DNA of 64,000 nt from DATLED01 sp963750255 (GTDB lineage: Bacteria > Actinomycetota > Acidimicrobiia > Acidimicrobiales > CADCTF01), in assembly GCA_963750255.1 (NCBI GenBank), contig CAVVPZ010000008.1, positions 806,001-870,000 on the forward strand. The letters are read 5' to 3'. Both the position numbers and the translations under genes were made by a program. The notes below the pieces were generated by a model, which saw only the letters and a program-made list of their open reading frames with translations, searched no databases and was not told where the DNA came from. This document shows positions 51,244 through 60,948 of the stretch, piece by piece (position 1 is the first letter of the stretch; each line of letters opens with the position of its first letter).

Positions 51244-52661
51244 CCCGTCGCCCATCCGATCACCGCGTCGACGTACGCCGTCGAGTGGTTGTAGGAGAAG
51301 ACCGCGGTGCGAAGTGCCTCGACGGTGTCGAGTCCGCCGGTCGGAACCGCCCGACAGAGATAGGCGGCGGTGCCCAAAGCGGCGTCGTAGATGTTGTTGG
51401 GGTCGCGGGTGCCGTCACCGTTGCCGTCCTCGAAGATCCGGCTCCACGTCGAGGGGATGAACTGCATCGGTCCGACGGCGCGGTCGAAGACGAGATCGCC
51501 GTCGTAGACGCCGGCGTCGGTGTCGGTGATGAGCGCGGAGCGGGTGCCGTCGAGCGGGATGCCCAGAATCCGCGGGTAGATGTCGCCGTTGAGGGCGAAC
51601 GTGGCGCCCGCGTAGCGGCCATGGTTCGACTCGATCTTGCCGATACCGGCGATCACCGAAGCGCTGACCCGACAGTTGGGTGCCCGCCGTTCCATCGTGC
51701 GGGCGGCGCTGCGGTAGGCGTCGGCCACCAGGCGGGGAATGTCGGTGCCGAGCACGGGCTGCGATGCGCTGGCGTGGTCAAGCAACGCCCGCTTGTCGTC
51801 GACGTCGGCCCGAAGGAGGGCCGAGATGGCCTGGGCCGACACGAGTTCGGCCTCGAGCGGGCGGAGGGTGGCTTCGGCGTCTTCGACCGCGATGACCGCG
51901 TCCCGGACGCGTGAAGAGGTCACCGACTCCAAGGTGTTCAAGGCGGTGACAGCGTCGTGGCGAGCCTCGGTGGCCGTCTCGATGATCGTGCGCCGACGTT
52001 CGAGGTCGATGGGGTCCTGGGCTCGCAACAAGTAGTCGACGGGCTGGCTGTTTCCCCCTCGCACGTAGCCGGCGACGGCGATCCGCTTGACGCTCGTCCG
52101 CGCCTTGGCCAATGCAGTACCGACGGCGTCGTCGTCGACTTCGAGCGCCGCCAGCCGCGCCCGTGCCGCCGCTGCCTGGCGGTTGGCCGGGAGCACGGCC
52201 TTGGCCGCTCTGGCTTCGTCGAGCTCGGCCCGGCGCAGAGCGACTTCGGCCGCTCGCACCTCGGCCCGGGCCCGGACGAGGCCGGCGTCGTCCGCGCCGG
52301 GCGGGGGAGGCGGTGGCGGGGGCGGAGGCGTGCCCGGCGGGAGGACGACGGGAACCTCGGGCGGAAGCGTTCCTGCGCTCGCGGGCGGAAGTTCGTTGCC
52401 CTTGTCTGCTTCGATCACCTGACGCCACCCCTCAGCGGGCGATGTGGTGGTCGTTGTCGACGGCGCGACTGCGGTGGTGCTCGGTGCCGGCGCCATCGTC
52501 GTGCTCGTCGTCTGGCTCGTCGTGCTCGTGGTGCTCGTCGTCGGGGGCACTTCGTCTGCGGCGGCGGGGGAGCGTCCGGCGAGAAGCACCAGTGCGACGA
52601 CGATCGCCACACCAGGACGCCGGGCGCGTGCCCGAGGCCCAGACCCCGAGGTCATCGTCAT
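51219..52661 (-). CDS. Secreted lytic murein transglycosylase (MltB/SLT_2-like)
   Basis: About 480 aa. From ATG 52661 there is a clean signal peptide (Arg-rich n-region, then GVAIVVALVLLAG, cut near AAADE). A Thr/Ser-rich linker, a Pro run (PPGTPPPPPPPPPPG) and a coiled-coil region (residues ~115-300) follow. The C-terminal lysozyme-like domain has VIAGIGKIESNHGRYAG (catalytic Glu), DRAVGPMQFIPSTW and AVFSYNHSTAYVDAVIGWA. It should cleave peptidoglycan outside the cell. Other in-frame starts exist up to TTG 52733. The 3' end overlaps the convergent ATL gene by 25 bases. Confidence 0.82.
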   Translation of the reverse strand: MTMTSGSGPRARARRPGVAIVVALVLLAGRSPAAADEVPPTTSTTSTTSQTTSTTMAPAPSTTAVAPSTTTTTSPAEGWRQVIEADKGNELPPASAGTLPPEVPVVLPPGTPPPPPPPPPPGADDAGLVRARAEVRAAEVALRRAELDEARAAKAVLPANRQAAAARARLAALEVDDDAVGTALAKARTSVKRIAVAGYVRGGNSQPVDYLLRAQDPIDLERRRTIIETATEARHDAVTALNTLESVTSSRVRDAVIAVEDAEATLRPLEAELVSAQAISALLRADVDDKRALLDHASASQPVLGTDIPRLVADAYRSAARTMERRAPNCRVSASVIAGIGKIESNHGRYAGATFALNGDIYPRILGIPLDGTRSALITDTDAGVYDGDLVFDRAVGPMQFIPSTWSRIFEDGNGDGTRDPNNIYDAALGTAAYLCRAVPTGGLDTVEALRTAVFSYNHSTAYVDAVIGWATGYSTAGLV

Positions 52662-52774
52662 CGGGGAATCATCGGCTCCCTGCCTGCCCGCCATGAGGGT
52701 GGTCATCCTTCCATTGCGCTCCATCTCGCTCAAGGTGTTACGATGTAATCAAGTAATTGATGCAAGGAGGAGAC

Positions 52775-53302
52775 ATGCCGACACACCCCGACGACAGCAG
52801 TGACGAGGTACGCGGTTGGGTAGCGGGCCGGATCCCCGACGGCTGGTTCGCCGGTCCCGCCGAGGTCACCGTCGACCGTGAGGAGATCCTCGTCATCGGC
52901 CCCCTGGCCGCCGTGGAACTCGAGGCCGGAGCGTCTGGGCCGGCCAAGGCGGCCGCCGCTGCGGCTCGCATCTCGCGCTTTCGTGACGAGACCCGGGCCC
53001 GGCGGATGCGCATCGCCGACGAGGCCGAGCACCGCTTCGGTCGCAAGGTTTCCTGGGGAGCGGCGATCGACGGTGAGGCAACCCGGTTCACCACGCTTTC
53101 CGTTCCGGTCATGACTCGACTCCGGCAGGACGAGCGCATGGTCCTCGACACGCTCGTCGAGGCCGGAGTTGCCCGCAGCCGCAGCGACGCACTGGCCTGG
53201 TGCGTCAAGCTGGTCGGCGCCAATCAGGCCGAGTGGATCGACGGTCTCCGCCGAGCCCTGTCCGAGGTCGAAAAGGTCCGGGCCGAGGGCCCGACGGCCT
53301 GA
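52775..53302 (+). CDS. Hypothetical protein with possible ribbon-helix-helix C-terminus
   Basis: A 175-aa protein. The N-terminal part (VAGRIPDGWFAGPAEVTVDREEILVIGPL) is an unassigned beta-rich module; the middle is Arg/Ala helical. The C-terminal part (TRFTTLSVPVMTRLRQDERMVLDTLVEAGVARSRSDALAWCVKLV) has strand-helix-helix spacing like an RHH DNA-binding domain. An excellent AAGGAGGAG site precedes ATG 52775, and an AT-rich divergent promoter region (52740-52770) is shared with the transglycosylase. The function is unknown. Confidence 0.65.
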   Translation: MPTHPDDSSDEVRGWVAGRIPDGWFAGPAEVTVDREEILVIGPLAAVELEAGASGPAKAAAAAARISRFRDETRARRMRIADEAEHRFGRKVSWGAAIDGEATRFTTLSVPVMTRLRQDERMVLDTLVEAGVARSRSDALAWCVKLVGANQAEWIDGLRRALSEVEKVRAEGPTA

Positions 53303-53351
53303 AGTCCTCGGTTGTCGCCGCCGCGGTGATCGATGGGCGAGACTGCTTGGC

Positions 53352-54005
53352 ATGCGGGTTGGCCGGGGCTTTGCCTTCGTGGATCTCAGTGGATTCACCA
53401 CCTTCACAGACGCCCACGGCGATGACCGCGCCGGGGCGGTGCTGACCGGCTTCCGGGCCGCGGTTCGCGAGGTCTCGAGTCGGCGCGGCGTGCGGGTGGC
53501 CAAATGGCAGGGCGACGGCGCCATGTTCGTGTCCGTAGAGCCGGGCCCGCTGGTCGACGCCGTCGTGGAGATCCAGGAGAAGGTCGACGGGGCCGACATT
53601 CCCCTGCGGCTCCGGGGTGGCATCACGTTCGGGCGCGTCATCCTCTTCGAGGGCGACGACTACATCGGCTCGGCCGTCAACCTCGCCTCGCGACTCTGCG
53701 ATGTGGCTGCGCCCCACGAGATCCTCGTCAGCTGCGAACTCGAGGATCACATCCCCGCATGGGCTCGAGCGGAGGCGGCCGTCGCCGTCGAGGTACGAGG
53801 GTTCGCCAACCCCGTGCCCGTCCTTCGCGTCCGGAGACGCGACGACGCCGCCCATACCGTCCACGACCCGATCTGTCGCATGGACGTGCCCGTCGATGCA
53901 GTGGCGGTGACCAGGGGCGACCAGAGCTTCTGCTCGACCTCGTGCGCCGACCTCTGGGACGACGCCCACCCCGACGATGCGCCGGTGGCGGCTGACTCGG
54001 CGTAG
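53352..54005 (+). CDS. Class III nucleotidyl cyclase domain fused to a YHS domain
   Basis: A 217-aa soluble protein. The cyclase domain starts immediately (GFAFVDLSGFTTFTDAHG, metal Asp), then VAKWQGDGAMFVS (second metal Asp) and LRGGITFGRVILFEGDDYIGSAVNLASRLCDVA (Asn-Arg transition-state pair). A C-terminal YHS metal-binding module follows (DPICRMDVPVDAVAVTRGDQSFCSTSCADLW, about residues 172-205). It lacks membrane and HAMP parts. Metal-regulated cAMP/cGMP synthesis is plausible but inferred. ATG 53352 is directly at the domain edge, with little leader signal. Confidence 0.78.
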   Translation: MRVGRGFAFVDLSGFTTFTDAHGDDRAGAVLTGFRAAVREVSSRRGVRVAKWQGDGAMFVSVEPGPLVDAVVEIQEKVDGADIPLRLRGGITFGRVILFEGDDYIGSAVNLASRLCDVAAPHEILVSCELEDHIPAWARAEAAVAVEVRGFANPVPVLRVRRRDDAAHTVHDPICRMDVPVDAVAVTRGDQSFCSTSCADLWDDAHPDDAPVAADSA

Positions 54006-54086
54006 TTCGAAAACCGCGTGCCGCAGGGCGCTGGCGCGGGCAAGATGCTCTCCCAGCCGAGGTCGAGATCGGGGGTCCACCCGGCC

Positions 54087-55853
54087 ATGTCTCCCAGCAC
54101 GCACCCGCTTTGGCGGCTCAAGCCCTACCTGCGCCCGTTCTACGGGCAGCTCGTCGCGGCCACGCTGCTGGCCAGTTCGGGGTTGGGGGCCGCCACCGTG
54201 GTGCCCCTCGTCATCAAAGGAATCATCGACGGGCCGCTCGCTCGAGGCGACCGCCGAGGCATCCTCTTGCTCTCGCTGGCCGTCCTCGCCCTGGGTCTGT
54301 TGGAGACGTTCAGCGCCTTCTGCCGGCGACTCATGGCCGGCAATGTCGCCCTCGGCCTCGAGACGCAACTCCGCAACGACCTCTACGCCCACCTCCAACG
54401 GCTGCAGGTCTCCTTCCACGACGATTGGCAGTCGGGCCAGTTGTTGTCGCGAGCCATGACCGACTGCCGGGTCATCCGCCGCTTCTTCGGCTTCGGCATT
54501 GTCTTCTTTGCCGTCAACATCATCACGTTTCTCGTCGTGCTCCTGTTGATGGTGCGGCTCGATCCGGCCCTCGCCGGCGTCACGGCGCTGGCTGCCGTGC
54601 CCCTCGTGGTGATGTCTCGCCGCTTCGAACAGCAGTACCTCGTCGTGTCTCGTCGGGTGCAGGACCAGGATGGCGACCTCACCACGCTCGTCGAGGAAGG
54701 CGCGACCGGCATCCGAGTCATCAAGGCGTTCGGCCGGCGGCGGCTGGTGCGTGACCGCTTCCTCGTCAGCGCCCAGCAGTTGTACGACTCGTCCATGGAG
54801 CAGGTCCGCCTCCGGGCCCGCTTCTGGTCGCTGATCGACATGGTGCCCAACCTCACGCTGGCCGCCATCCTCTTCGGTGGCGCGCTTGCCGTGGGCCGGG
54901 GCGCATTGACCATCGGCGGGCTCGTCGCCTTCGTGTCGCTGCTGGTGCTGCTGGTGTGGCCGATCGAGTCTCTGGGCGAGATCCTGGCCATGGCCGAGGA
55001 GGCGGCGTCGGCGGCCGAACGCATCTACGAGGTGTTCGACACCGTTCCGGCCATCGCCGACTCGCCCGACGCCATCGACCTCGTCGAGTGCGCCGGCGTC
55101 GTCCGCTTCGAGGGCGTGGCCTTCGAATACCCCTCCGAAGAAGAGCCCTCGGGCATCATCCTGCGAGACATCGATCTCGAGGTGCGGCACGGCGAGACCC
55201 TGGCCATCGTGGGGGTCACGGGTTCGGGCAAGACCACCCTCACCTCGCTCGTCCCCCGCCTCTACGACGTCACCGCCGGACGGGTGACCCTCGACGGCCA
55301 CGACGTGCGCGACCTCACCGTCAGTTCGCTACGCCGTCACGTGGCGGTGGCCTTCGAGGAGCCGACGCTCTTTTCGGCCAGCGTTCGCGAGAACCTTCTG
55401 CTCGGCCAACCCGATGCCACCGAGGACGACATCACGATCGCGCTCGATACGGCCCAGGCCGGGTTCGTCCACGACCTGCCGTGGGGGCTCGACACGCGAG
55501 TGGGTGAACAGGGGCTGTCGTTGTCGGGTGGCCAGCGCCAGCGGTTGGCGCTCGCCCGGGCCATCATCGGACGTCCGCAGGTGCTCGTCCTCGACGATCC
55601 GCTGTCGGCGCTCGACGTCCACACCGAGTCGCTGGTCGAAGACGCCCTGCGACGAGTGCTGGCCGGCGTCACCGCCATCCTCGTCGTACACCGCCCGTCG
55701 ACGCTGGCCCTCGCCGATCGGGTCGCCTTCCTCCACGACGGCACCATCGTCGCCGTCGGTACCCATTCGGAGTTGATGGAGCGGGTCCCGGCCTACGCCG
55801 AGGTCCTCTCCCAGGAAGCCGAGGACCTCCGGGTCGTCGAGGAGGCATCGTGA
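54087..55853 (+). CDS. ABC exporter half-transporter, subunit 1
   Basis: A 588-aa type IV exporter: six TM helices (FYGQLVAATLLASSGLGAATVVPLVIKGIIDGPL first), then an ATPase with Walker A IVGVTGSGKTTLTSL, LSLSGGQRQRLALARAI signature and LVLDDPLSALDVHTE, where the catalytic Glu is replaced by Asp. The LVVHRPSTLA switch is intact. Such degenerate sites are typical of one half of heterodimeric exporters, so it should pair with the next gene. ATG 54087 is chosen; 54018 and 54045 are in-frame alternatives. The stop overlaps the next GTG. Confidence 0.87.
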   Translation: MSPSTHPLWRLKPYLRPFYGQLVAATLLASSGLGAATVVPLVIKGIIDGPLARGDRRGILLLSLAVLALGLLETFSAFCRRLMAGNVALGLETQLRNDLYAHLQRLQVSFHDDWQSGQLLSRAMTDCRVIRRFFGFGIVFFAVNIITFLVVLLLMVRLDPALAGVTALAAVPLVVMSRRFEQQYLVVSRRVQDQDGDLTTLVEEGATGIRVIKAFGRRRLVRDRFLVSAQQLYDSSMEQVRLRARFWSLIDMVPNLTLAAILFGGALAVGRGALTIGGLVAFVSLLVLLVWPIESLGEILAMAEEAASAAERIYEVFDTVPAIADSPDAIDLVECAGVVRFEGVAFEYPSEEEPSGIILRDIDLEVRHGETLAIVGVTGSGKTTLTSLVPRLYDVTAGRVTLDGHDVRDLTVSSLRRHVAVAFEEPTLFSASVRENLLLGQPDATEDDITIALDTAQAGFVHDLPWGLDTRVGEQGLSLSGGQRQRLALARAIIGRPQVLVLDDPLSALDVHTESLVEDALRRVLAGVTAILVVHRPSTLALADRVAFLHDGTIVAVGTHSELMERVPAYAEVLSQEAEDLRVVEEAS

Positions 55854-57683
55854 CCGCGACCAACGTGAGTCCCGACACCTGGCGGGGCGTGGCCGCCGAG
55901 GACCAGGACGACCTCGCCCCGGGCATTCGCGGCTTCCTCCGCAGCCGGAGCCGGCGACTGCTCGGGTCGTTGCTGGAACCCCGCCGTAGTTCGCTGATCT
56001 GGGGCGCGGTGATCATCGTGGCCGAGACCCTCACCAAGCTGGCCGGGCCGTTCCTCATCGGCTACGGCATCGACCGCGGCATCCCGCCGGTGGCCCGGGG
56101 CGAGTCGCCGGTCGTGCTCGGCGTCGTCGTTGGCCTGTTCCTGGTCGTCGATCGCGCTTCGGGCCGGACTCGAGTACGCGTTCCTCACCATCTCGGGCAA
56201 GCTCGGCCAGGACGTCCTGTTCGATCTCCGCGGCCGCCTCTACGACCACTTCCAGCGGCTCAGCCTCTCGTTCCACGAGCACTACACCAGCGGTCGGGTG
56301 ATCTCCCGGTTGACCTCCGACGTGGAGGCGATCTGGGAGTTGCTCGGGTCGGGGATCATGGCGGTGACCAGCGGCGGGCTGTCGATCTTCGGGATCAGCG
56401 TCGTCCTGTTGATCCTCGACTGGCCGCTGGCGCTCGTCGCCATCGCCACGTTCCCGTTCGTGATTCTGCTGACCAAGTGGTTCCGCACCCGGGCCGAGGT
56501 CGTGTACCGCGAGACCCGCGAGGCGGTCGCGCTCGTCATCGTGCAATTCGTCGAGTCCCTGGGCGGCATCCGCGCCGTGCACGCCTTCCGCCGCGAGCCC
56601 CGCAACCAAGCCATCTTCGAAGACGTCGACGGCCGGCTGCTCGATGCCAACCTCCGCTCCAACCGCTTGGCCGCCGTCTACGGCCCCGGCGTCAACGCCA
56701 TGGGTCGGGTCACGATCGCCATCGTTGTCCTGGTCGGTTCGTATCGCGTCGTGGGCGGATCGATGACCCTCGGCACCCTCGCCGCATTCCTGCTCTACGT
56801 CCGGCGATTCTTCGAGCCCGTCCAAGATCTGTCGCAGTTCTACAACCTGTTCCAGTCGGCGGCGGCGGCGCTCGAGAAGTTGTCCGGCGTCCTCGAGGAG
56901 CCTCCGGCGGTGCCCGAGCCTGTCGACGCGGTCGCGCTCGACCACGCCCGGGGCGGCGTGGTGTTCGACGCCGTGCGCTTCGGGTACCGCGATGTCGAGG
57001 TTCTCCACGGCATCGACCTCGTGATTCCCGAGGGGCAAACGGTCGCACTCGTCGGCGCCACCGGTGCCGGCAAGTCGACCGTCGCCCGGTTGATCGGTCG
57101 CTTCTACGACCCGACTGCGGGGCGGGTGACGCTCGATGGCATCGACTTGCGTGACCTCGACGACGAGACGCTGCGGCGGGCGGTGGTCACCGTGACCCAG
57201 GAGAACTTCCTCTTCTCCGGTTCGGTGGGCGACAACATCGCCTTCGGCCGCCCGTCGGCGCCGCGAGGTGAGATCGAGGAGGCGGCGCGGGTCATCGGCG
57301 CACACGAGTTCATCGCTGCGCTCCCCGACGGCTACGACACCGACGTGCGCAAGCGAGGCGGGCGGCTGTCGGCCGGACAGCGCCAACTGGTGGCCTTCGC
57401 CCGCGCCTTCCTTGCTGACCCGGCAGTGCTCATCCTCGACGAGGCCACATCGTCGCTCGACATTCCCTCCGAGCGCCTGGTGCAGCGGGCCCTTCGGACC
57501 CTTCTGGCCGACCGGACGGCCGTGATCATCGCCCACCGTCTCTCGACCGTGGAGATCGCCGATCGCGTGCTTGTCGTCGACGACGGTCGCATCGTCGAGG
57601 ACGGCTCACCGGCCGAACTGGTGGCTCGAGGCGACAGCCGCTACGCCGCGCTCCACCGGGCCTGGGCCGAAAGCCTGGTCTGA
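55850..57683 (+). CDS. ABC exporter half-transporter, subunit 2, one frameshift
   Basis: About 610 aa, partner of the preceding half-transporter. GTG 55850 overlaps its stop (GTGA). The N-terminus reads SLIWGAVIIVAETLTKLAGPFLIGYGIDRGI. The frame breaks near 56155 (LFLVV in one frame, then IALRAGLEYAFLTISGKLGQDVLFDLRGRLYDHFQRL in the next), consistent with a single-base error. The ATPase has ALVGATGAGKSTVARL, RLSAGQRQLVAFARAF and LILDEATSSLD with an intact catalytic Glu. It resembles the Mtb Rv1272c/Rv1273c pair; the substrate is unknown. Confidence 0.82.
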
Positions 57684-57684
57684 G

Positions 57685-58798
57685 TCAGGCGCACTCGGCG
57701 GCGATGCTCGACAGCGCCACACCCCGGCGTCCGAGTCGGATGAAGCTGGCGTCGATGCCGTTGGTCAGATAGACGAACGACAGGCCCTGACTCGGGGTCG
57801 GCCCACGCGATCTGCCCAGCGGCACCGCCGTGGCCGAAGGCTCGCGCCGAGGCCGTCTTGCCGAAGCCCCGCAACGCGCCCTTGCCGTCGTTGCCGGCCG
57901 TGGTCAGGCCGAGGGTACGGGCCACGGGCACGCCGGTGAGCAGGTCGGGGAAGGAGTTGCGCACGGTGCCCGTCACGTCGGCCAGCAGATCGTCCTTCCA
58001 GAGGTGGGCGGGGTTGTGGAGCAGGGCTTGGTAGAAGAGCGCCAGCGACGCCGCGTCCGACACGCCACCACCGCCGGGCACGCCCAGCGCCCGGGTAGCA
58101 GGGTCGTTGAAGCCGAGCAGGGCGGCGTCGGTGACTTCGGTGACCGGGAGCTCGCGGATGCCGAGCAGGCGCTCGAGGTCGTCGGGGCTGACAGGGTCGC
58201 CCCTGGTCTCGAGGACGGCGATGTCACCTTGCTGGTCGACCGGCACGCCGACTTGCAGGCGTCCGTCGAGGCCGAGCGGCGCGGTGACGTTGTCGACGAT
58301 GTACTGGCGGTAGTCGACGCCGCCGATCCGCTCGATCAACTCGGCCAGAACCCAGTGGGCCGAGGTCGCGTGGTACTGGAACATCGTGCCCGGCTCCCAG
58401 TTGAGCTTCCACTCGCCAAATCGCTCGAGCCGTCCCTCGCGGGTCGACCACGCCGGCGGCGCCAGTGGCGCAGCGGGAAAGCCGCTCGTGTGCAGCATCA
58501 CCTGTTCGACGGTGACGACGTCCTTGCCATGGGTGGCGAACTCGGGGATGTAGTCGGCCACCCGTTTGCGGATGTCGAGCGACCCGTCCTGGATGAGGAG
58601 CCACGCCGCCGACGCAACCACTGGTTTGGTGGCCGAGAAGATCACGTAGCGGGTGTCCGTGGTCGCTTCGCCGAACGCCTCGTGGTGGATGATCTCACCG
58701 TCTTTGGCCAACGCGATCTGACACGACGGCAGCAGTCCTTCGTCGATCTCCCGTTGGGCCCGAGTCCGCAGCTCTTCGATCTTCTCGTCGTTGGCCAT
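57685..58798 (-). CDS. Serine beta-lactamase-like hydrolase, frameshift near the end
   Basis: About 370 aa of the class C/LACT esterase family. The catalytic SxxK is VIFSATKPVVAS (about residue 54), the Tyr motif is FQYHATSAHWVLAEL, and the third motif is AFGHGGAAGQIAWADPESG. In the annotated frame the end turns to noise; shifting one base at the GGG near 57795 restores LSFVYLTNGIDASFIRLGRRG to a TGA at 57685, matching the paralogue at 58821. ATG 58798 follows TACCGT (58805-58810) by 6 bases. No signal peptide, so it is likely a cytoplasmic esterase. Confidence 0.82.
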
Positions 58799-58820
58799 GC
58801 GGTGACGGTAGCCGCCGCCG

Positions 58821-59943
58821 TCAGACGCAGGCAGCGGCGAGTGCGGAGAAGTCCTGATTGCGGGTCACCTCGCGCACGCCGTTGGCGTCCATCCCGTTGG
58901 TCAAGAAGCAGAACGAGAGGCCCGACTCCGGATCGGCCCACGCGATCTGTCCGCCGGCGCCGTCGTGGCCGAAGGTTCGGGGTGAGGTTCCGGGTCCGAA
59001 GTGCATCATCCAGTGCGCGCCCTCGTGATCGCCGCGGACCACGAGACCACGGCTCCGGTTGGCTGGCAGGCTCCACTTCGGGAGGTCAGGGAAGGTGTTG
59101 CGCACGACGCCGGTCGCATCGGCCAACACCTCGGGCGACCAGAGCTGGCCCGGGTTGTGGAGCAGGGCTTGGTAGTAGAGGGCCAGATCGGCGGCGGTCG
59201 ACACCGCTCCGCCTGATGGGATGCCGACGGCGCGAGCGGCGGGGGCGTTGAGCGACAACACGAGCGTCGGAGACACGTCGACCGATGGCGGCCCCGGATA
59301 ATGCAGGCCGGCGCCGACGTATTCGTCCTCGGTGGCTCGCTCACCGACGGCCACCAGGTCGGCGATGTCGTCCTGGCCGTGCTCGGGCACGCCGAGCGCC
59401 AGCGATGAGAGCCCGAGCGGTTCGCTGATGCGCCGGCGGACTTCGTCGCGGTAGTCGTTGCCGGTGGCCTCGATGATGAGTTCGGCCAGGACCCATCCGG
59501 TCGAGAGCGCGTGGTACTCGAACCGGCTCCCCGGCTCCCAATTGAGACGCCAACGGGCGAATGCGGCTCGCCGGTCGGCACTCGACCCCCATCGCTGCGG
59601 ACCGAGCGGCGCGTGGGGGATGCCGGCGGTGTGCAGCAGGAGTTGCTCGACGGTGACTGCCGTCCTTGCCGTTGGTGGCGAAGTCGGGCAGGTACGACGC
59701 GACGGTGCGCTCGACGTCGAGGGCGCCCTCACCGACCAGTTGCCAGATGACTCCGGCAGTGACCGCCTTGGTGCACGACCACATGAGGAAGCGGGTGTCG
59801 TCGGTCTCGGCTCCCGATCGGCTGAACGTGCGCGAGGCAAAGACTTTGCCGTCGCGGGCCAGCGCCACCTGCGCGGCGGGGAGTCGCTCGTCGACCTCGC
59901 GCTCCACCCGATCGAACAGCGCTTGAACTGCAGCGGTGGTCAT
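58821..59943 (-). CDS. Serine beta-lactamase-like hydrolase, paralogue, one frameshift
   Basis: About 373 aa, clearly homologous to the gene at 57685 (shared WADPESGLSF, LTNG, YQALLHNP). The SxxK is FLMWSCTKAVTAG; then EYHALSTGWVLAEL and FGHDGAGGQIAW. The frame changes near 59660 (GKDGSH versus AVTVEQLLLHTAGIPHAPLG), consistent with one extra G. ATG 59943 overlaps the stop of the aldo/keto reductase upstream (ATGA), so the two are co-translated, while the downstream paralogue has its own promoter. Confidence 0.8.
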
Positions 59944-60806
59944 GCCGGGATGGGGAAGATCGTGTCGTCCACGAGCGAGTCGGTCATCGCCGCGTTGCGG
60001 TCCGCGTCGCTCGTCGGCTCGTAGGCCAATGCTGCCTCGAGGGCGAGAGGGAGCACGTGGAGGTCGCCGGGCGTGCAGAACGCAGCCACTCCGGGTGTCG
60101 ACAACGCGAAGCGCACGCCGGTGGTGATGCCAGCGGCCGACGCCTGGGGCTCGTACCACGTCGTCGCCGTTCTCTGATCGGGCGGCACCGTCCAGGGCCG
60201 GGCGGCGCCAGCCTTGATGGCCATCACGCCGACGTTGCGATCGGCACACAACTCGAGGAGGGCTTCGGCATCACGCCGGTATTCGGCGTCGGCCCAGACC
60301 CGGGGGTAGATCGGGAACATCACCGTGTCGAGGTCGTAGCGCCGGAGGGCTTCGGCTTGGGCCGCCGGCGTCGTGAGGTTGTGCCCCGTGATCCCGGCGA
60401 AGCGGGTCAGCCCCTCGTCCCTGGAGCGGAGGATCTCGGTGGCGGCGTCGGCGCGCGCATCGAGCTCGGCGAGGTCGGTGACGGCGTGGAGTTGATACAG
60501 GTCGAAGTGATCGCACTGGAGCAGCGTCAGCGATTCCTCGAGCTGGGCTCGCACGCCGGCCGCGTTCTTGCGCAAGGTTTTGCAGGCGACGAAGATCCGC
60601 GAGCGAACGTCGGGCGTGAGGAGCGGCCCCACGTTGCGTTGAGCCTCTCCGTATTGCGGGGCGATGTCGAGGTGGTTGACGCCGGCATCGAGAGCGGCGC
60701 GGAGTCCGGCAGCGGCCTCCTCGGCGGTGCAACGTGAGAACGCAGCGCCGCCGAGGATGGCGAGGGACGACCGATGCCCGGTGCGCCCGAGGGGCCTGGT
60801 CTGCAT
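59940..60806 (-). CDS. Aldo/keto reductase family protein
   Basis: A 288-aa protein with an AKR beginning (QTRPLGRTGHRSSLAILGGAAF), the catalytic Asp/Tyr region VNHLDIAPQYGEAQRNVGPLL and DHFDLYQLHAV. The Lys of the tetrad appears as VACKTLRKNA. The C-terminal NADPH loop is altered relative to classical AKRs. The substrate is unknown. ATG 60806 follows TAGCGT (60814-60819) by 7 bases, a leaderless start; the stop overlaps the hydrolase start at 59943. Confidence 0.82.
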   Translation of the reverse strand: MQTRPLGRTGHRSSLAILGGAAFSRCTAEEAAAGLRAALDAGVNHLDIAPQYGEAQRNVGPLLTPDVRSRIFVACKTLRKNAAGVRAQLEESLTLLQCDHFDLYQLHAVTDLAELDARADAATEILRSRDEGLTRFAGITGHNLTTPAAQAEALRRYDLDTVMFPIYPRVWADAEYRRDAEALLELCADRNVGVMAIKAGAARPWTVPPDQRTATTWYEPQASAAGITTGVRFALSTPGVAAFCTPGDLHVLPLALEAALAYEPTSDADRNAAMTDSLVDDTIFPIPA

Positions 60807-60948
60807 GGCGGTGACGCTACTGGCGGGGTCGGGGTCGAGGGTCGCAGCGGTCGGAGCGGGTTGGGCGGTCGGGACCCGGCGCGTTCAAGGACGCCCAAGC
60901 GGGTGGCGCCGACATCGATTCCGACGCCGCCGGACATGACGTGCGCGC

